Shown here piece after piece: positions 6,306 to 7,657 of a stretch of 7,657 nucleotides of DNA; the stretch's first letter is position 1, and each line of letters begins with the position of its first letter. A model generated the notes under the pieces. The model was not told the DNA's origin, ran no database searches, and saw only the letters and a list, made by a program, of their open reading frames with translations. The DNA is from Bacteroidota bacterium (lineage in GTDB: Bacteria > Bacteroidota > Bacteroidia > Chitinophagales > Chitinophagaceae). The DNA lies in the NCBI GenBank assembly GCA_023433265.1, contig JAEZDR010000008.1, positions 1 to 7,657 of the forward strand. The letters are read 5' to 3'. A program made the translations under genes and the position numbers.

Positions 6306-7223
6306 TTACTTCAATTCTTCTTTGTACTTGTCCAGGTTAGATATATCTACTATTGAAAGCATATCAAGGAACTTCTTTTTGTCTTGTGGAGCTGCCTTTT
6401 TAAACAATCCTACCAATTCAGTTGACTTGCCTGCAAGAAAAAACTGTTGTACCATGGTGTTAGGATTTTCCTGGTTGAAAGTCTGCAGCCTTGTAAAAGC
6501 ATCCATAACGTTTTTACGGGCTGTTGCCTCATCCTGGTAAAAAAGATCGAGTCCTTGCCTGTAATAGGTATATATGATTTCATGAATCATGTTATACCGG
6601 TTGTTCATAAGGTTTTCAGCAAGCCAGTACCGGTTGCGTAAACCATCAAAGGCCCTCCACCCGCTGATATCCTTTCCTTCTGGTGAATTATTAACGATGT
6701 TGTTCGCCTTTTGGAAATAGTTTTCGCCTGCTTTTGGAGAAAATGAGTTGTAGTCCATACCCAAAATGATGTTTACGTAGAACGCAAAAATGGCAGTTAG
6801 GTTTGCCACATGGGGGTCAGAGCCTGCAACACGGTTTTCGTTGAACTCTACCGGCTGATACTCTATATATTTAAAGACAACATCATTGTCCATGAAGTTT
6901 ACTAAAGCTGCGTTGTAGCTGGAGTTGAATACCGGCCTGGCAGCCTGTACAGTAAGTTTTCCTTTATAAACATTAGCATCATCTGTGCTTTCCACGTTCA
7001 GGAGGAACTGGCATTCTATCTTCTCGCTGGCACCAAACACATCCTTCGTCCACTTACGATTGTTTAACAAGTTGGTAAGCTGGCTTTGCAGCGTATTAAA
7101 AATCTTTTTATCAACCTGCGTGTTTACCTTTTGCGCCAATACGGTAACCTTAGCTTGCAGCTCCTGCCCTTGCACCGCCTGCGTTCCGAGGCTAATAAGG
7201 ATTAACAGAATTAAGTTCCTCAT
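6306..7223 (-). CDS. porD: DUF4835 family protein, T9SS-associated PorD-like
   Basis: A 305-residue exported protein. Residues 1-19 form a signal peptide (MRNLILLILISLGTQAVQG) with the mature protein starting QELQAKVTV. The DUF4835 hallmarks are clear: KIFNTLQSQLTNLLNNRKWT (40-59), EKIECQFLLNV (67-77), ARPVFNSSYNAALVNFMDND (94-113), then IEYQPVEFNEN and NLTAIFAFYVNIILGMDYNSF (partly shown). RNRYWLAENL and a helical C-terminal half follow. As I recall, this family is now often named type IX secretion protein PorD; its molecular task in the periplasm or outer membrane is poorly defined, so the symbol rests on family naming. The start codon overlaps the coaBC stop as ATGA, which supports this start and suggests coupled translation. 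coaBC followed by this gene is a recurrent Bacteroidetes pair, often continued by recN; here a DUF4296 lipoprotein follows instead. Confidence 0.88.
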   Translation of the reverse strand: MRNLILLILISLGTQAVQGQELQAKVTVLAQKVNTQVDKKIFNTLQSQLTNLLNNRKWTKDVFGASEKIECQFLLNVESTDDANVYKGKLTVQAARPVFNSSYNAALVNFMDNDVVFKYIEYQPVEFNENRVAGSDPHVANLTAIFAFYVNIILGMDYNSFSPKAGENYFQKANNIVNNSPEGKDISGWRAFDGLRNRYWLAENLMNNRYNMIHEIIYTYYRQGLDLFYQDEATARKNVMDAFTRLQTFNQENPNTMVQQFFLAGKSTELVGLFKKAAPQDKKKFLDMLSIVDISNLDKYKEELK

Positions 7224-7657
7224 AAATACTTTATAGCAATGTCAATTATTTCCTGGGCTATTAAAGCCTTTGATGCAATATTGCCCGCTTCTACCTTTCC
7301 GGATTTGTCAAACACTGTTACTTTGTTTGTATCGCCTCCAAAGGCTGCGCCTTCGTCGTTTAACGAATTTAAGATGATAAGATCAGCATTTTTATCTTTT
7401 AACTTTTGCCATGCGTTAGCTTCTTCATTTTCCGTTTCAAGGGCAAAACCAATCAGTAACTGTCCTTTGCGTTTTTGTTTTCCAAGGCTCGCCAGTATGT
7501 CCTGCGTCCTAACCAGCTTAAGTTCTACCAGGTCTTTTCCCGTTTTCTTTATTTTCTGGTCAGCCACCTCAGCCGGCTTGTAATCGGCTACAGCGGCAGC
7601 CATCACGCACACATCGGCTTCAGCAAATGCGGCGGTAGTTTCGTCAAACATTTCGCC
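7220..7657 (-). CDS. coaBC: Bifunctional phosphopantothenoylcysteine decarboxylase / phosphopantothenate-cysteine ligase, C-terminal part (5' end outside window)
   Basis: The frame is open to the window edge, so only the last 145 residues are visible; the methionine at 7651 is internal (GEMFDE). They belong to the CoaB ligase domain, which joins cysteine to phosphopantothenate using CTP in coenzyme A synthesis, in the cytoplasm. Visible marks are EADVCVMAAAVADYKP followed by DQKIKK, LIGFALETEN, and KNADLIILNSL, which matches the conserved lysine and asparagine segment near the end of the ligase active site. The CoaC decarboxylase half lies outside the window; its presence is assumed because most bacterial CoaB proteins are fused to it. 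The TGA stop overlaps the porD start by four bases. Products downstream (ScoAB) consume CoA esters, but a metabolic reason for the grouping is conjecture. Confidence 0.92.
   Translation of the reverse strand, partial: GEMFDETTAAFAEADVCVMAAAVADYKPAEVADQKIKKTGKDLVELKLVRTQDILASLGKQKRKGQLLIGFALETENEEANAWQKLKDKNADLIILNSLNDEGAAFGGDTNKVTVFDKSGKVEAGNIASKALIAQEIIDIAIKYL

Noticed and set aside
7220..7651. A 143-residue reading frame beginning at ATG 7651 as a complete gene
   Set aside because: It lacks most of CoaBC and the frame continues upstream (GE before M) to the edge, so the methionine is internal.
1..7657. Mobile elements, CRISPR arrays, tRNA or rRNA genes, toxin-antitoxin, phage or defence genes
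   Set aside because: Nothing on either strand suggested transposase, integrase, repeat-spacer arrays, tRNA-like folds or defence families; the gene content is housekeeping and envelope-related.

Overview
The window looks like an ordinary chromosomal stretch from a Bacteroidota bacterium, most likely of the Chitinophagaceae/Chitinophagales type (the rank is inference). The clues are a protein with a type IX secretion (T9SS) C-terminal sorting domain, a PorD/DUF4835 gene directly after coaBC, a DUF4296 lipoprotein, the Bacteroidetes-style fused GlmU-like enzyme, a general lack of Shine-Dalgarno sequences, and a promoter candidate resembling the phylum's TTG / TAnnTTTG type.

Plus strand, 2-2349: the 3' end of a GlmU-like UDP-N-acetylglucosamine enzyme (cut by the window edge), triosephosphate isomerase (tpiA), and an RlmI-like 23S rRNA cytosine methyltransferase with a PUA domain. 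They are co-directional with gaps of 39 and 26 bases and may be co-transcribed. A small hairpin lies in the first gap.

Middle, 2350-2944: a convergent junction holding a strong terminator (2365-2395), then a 124-residue minus-strand protein that is only a signal peptide plus a T9SS type A sorting domain. Upstream of it a compact intergenic region combines a terminator for the preceding operon with a candidate promoter for the small gene; the two overlap by a few bases.

Minus strand, 7657 down to 2945: a tight six-gene run, coaBC (3' part) > porD/DUF4835 > DUF4296 lipoprotein > scoA > scoB > M32 carboxypeptidase. Gaps are 8 to 36 bases and coaBC overlaps porD by ATGA. It joins coenzyme A synthesis, two envelope proteins (one tied to T9SS), a CoA-transferase that activates acetoacetate with succinyl-CoA, and a cytoplasmic metallocarboxypeptidase. 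This is probably one transcription unit ending at the hairpin at 2832-2864, though an internal promoter cannot be excluded.

Every substantial stretch is assigned; no gap without a gene exceeds about 160 bases. No tRNA, rRNA, CRISPR array, insertion sequence, phage gene or defence system was seen, and nothing amounts to a clearly new biological system. The points most worth a second look are the cargo-less T9SS sorting-domain protein, the uncharacterised DUF4296 lipoprotein beside porD, the altered SAM-binding motif in the RlmI-like enzyme, and the overlapping terminator/promoter.
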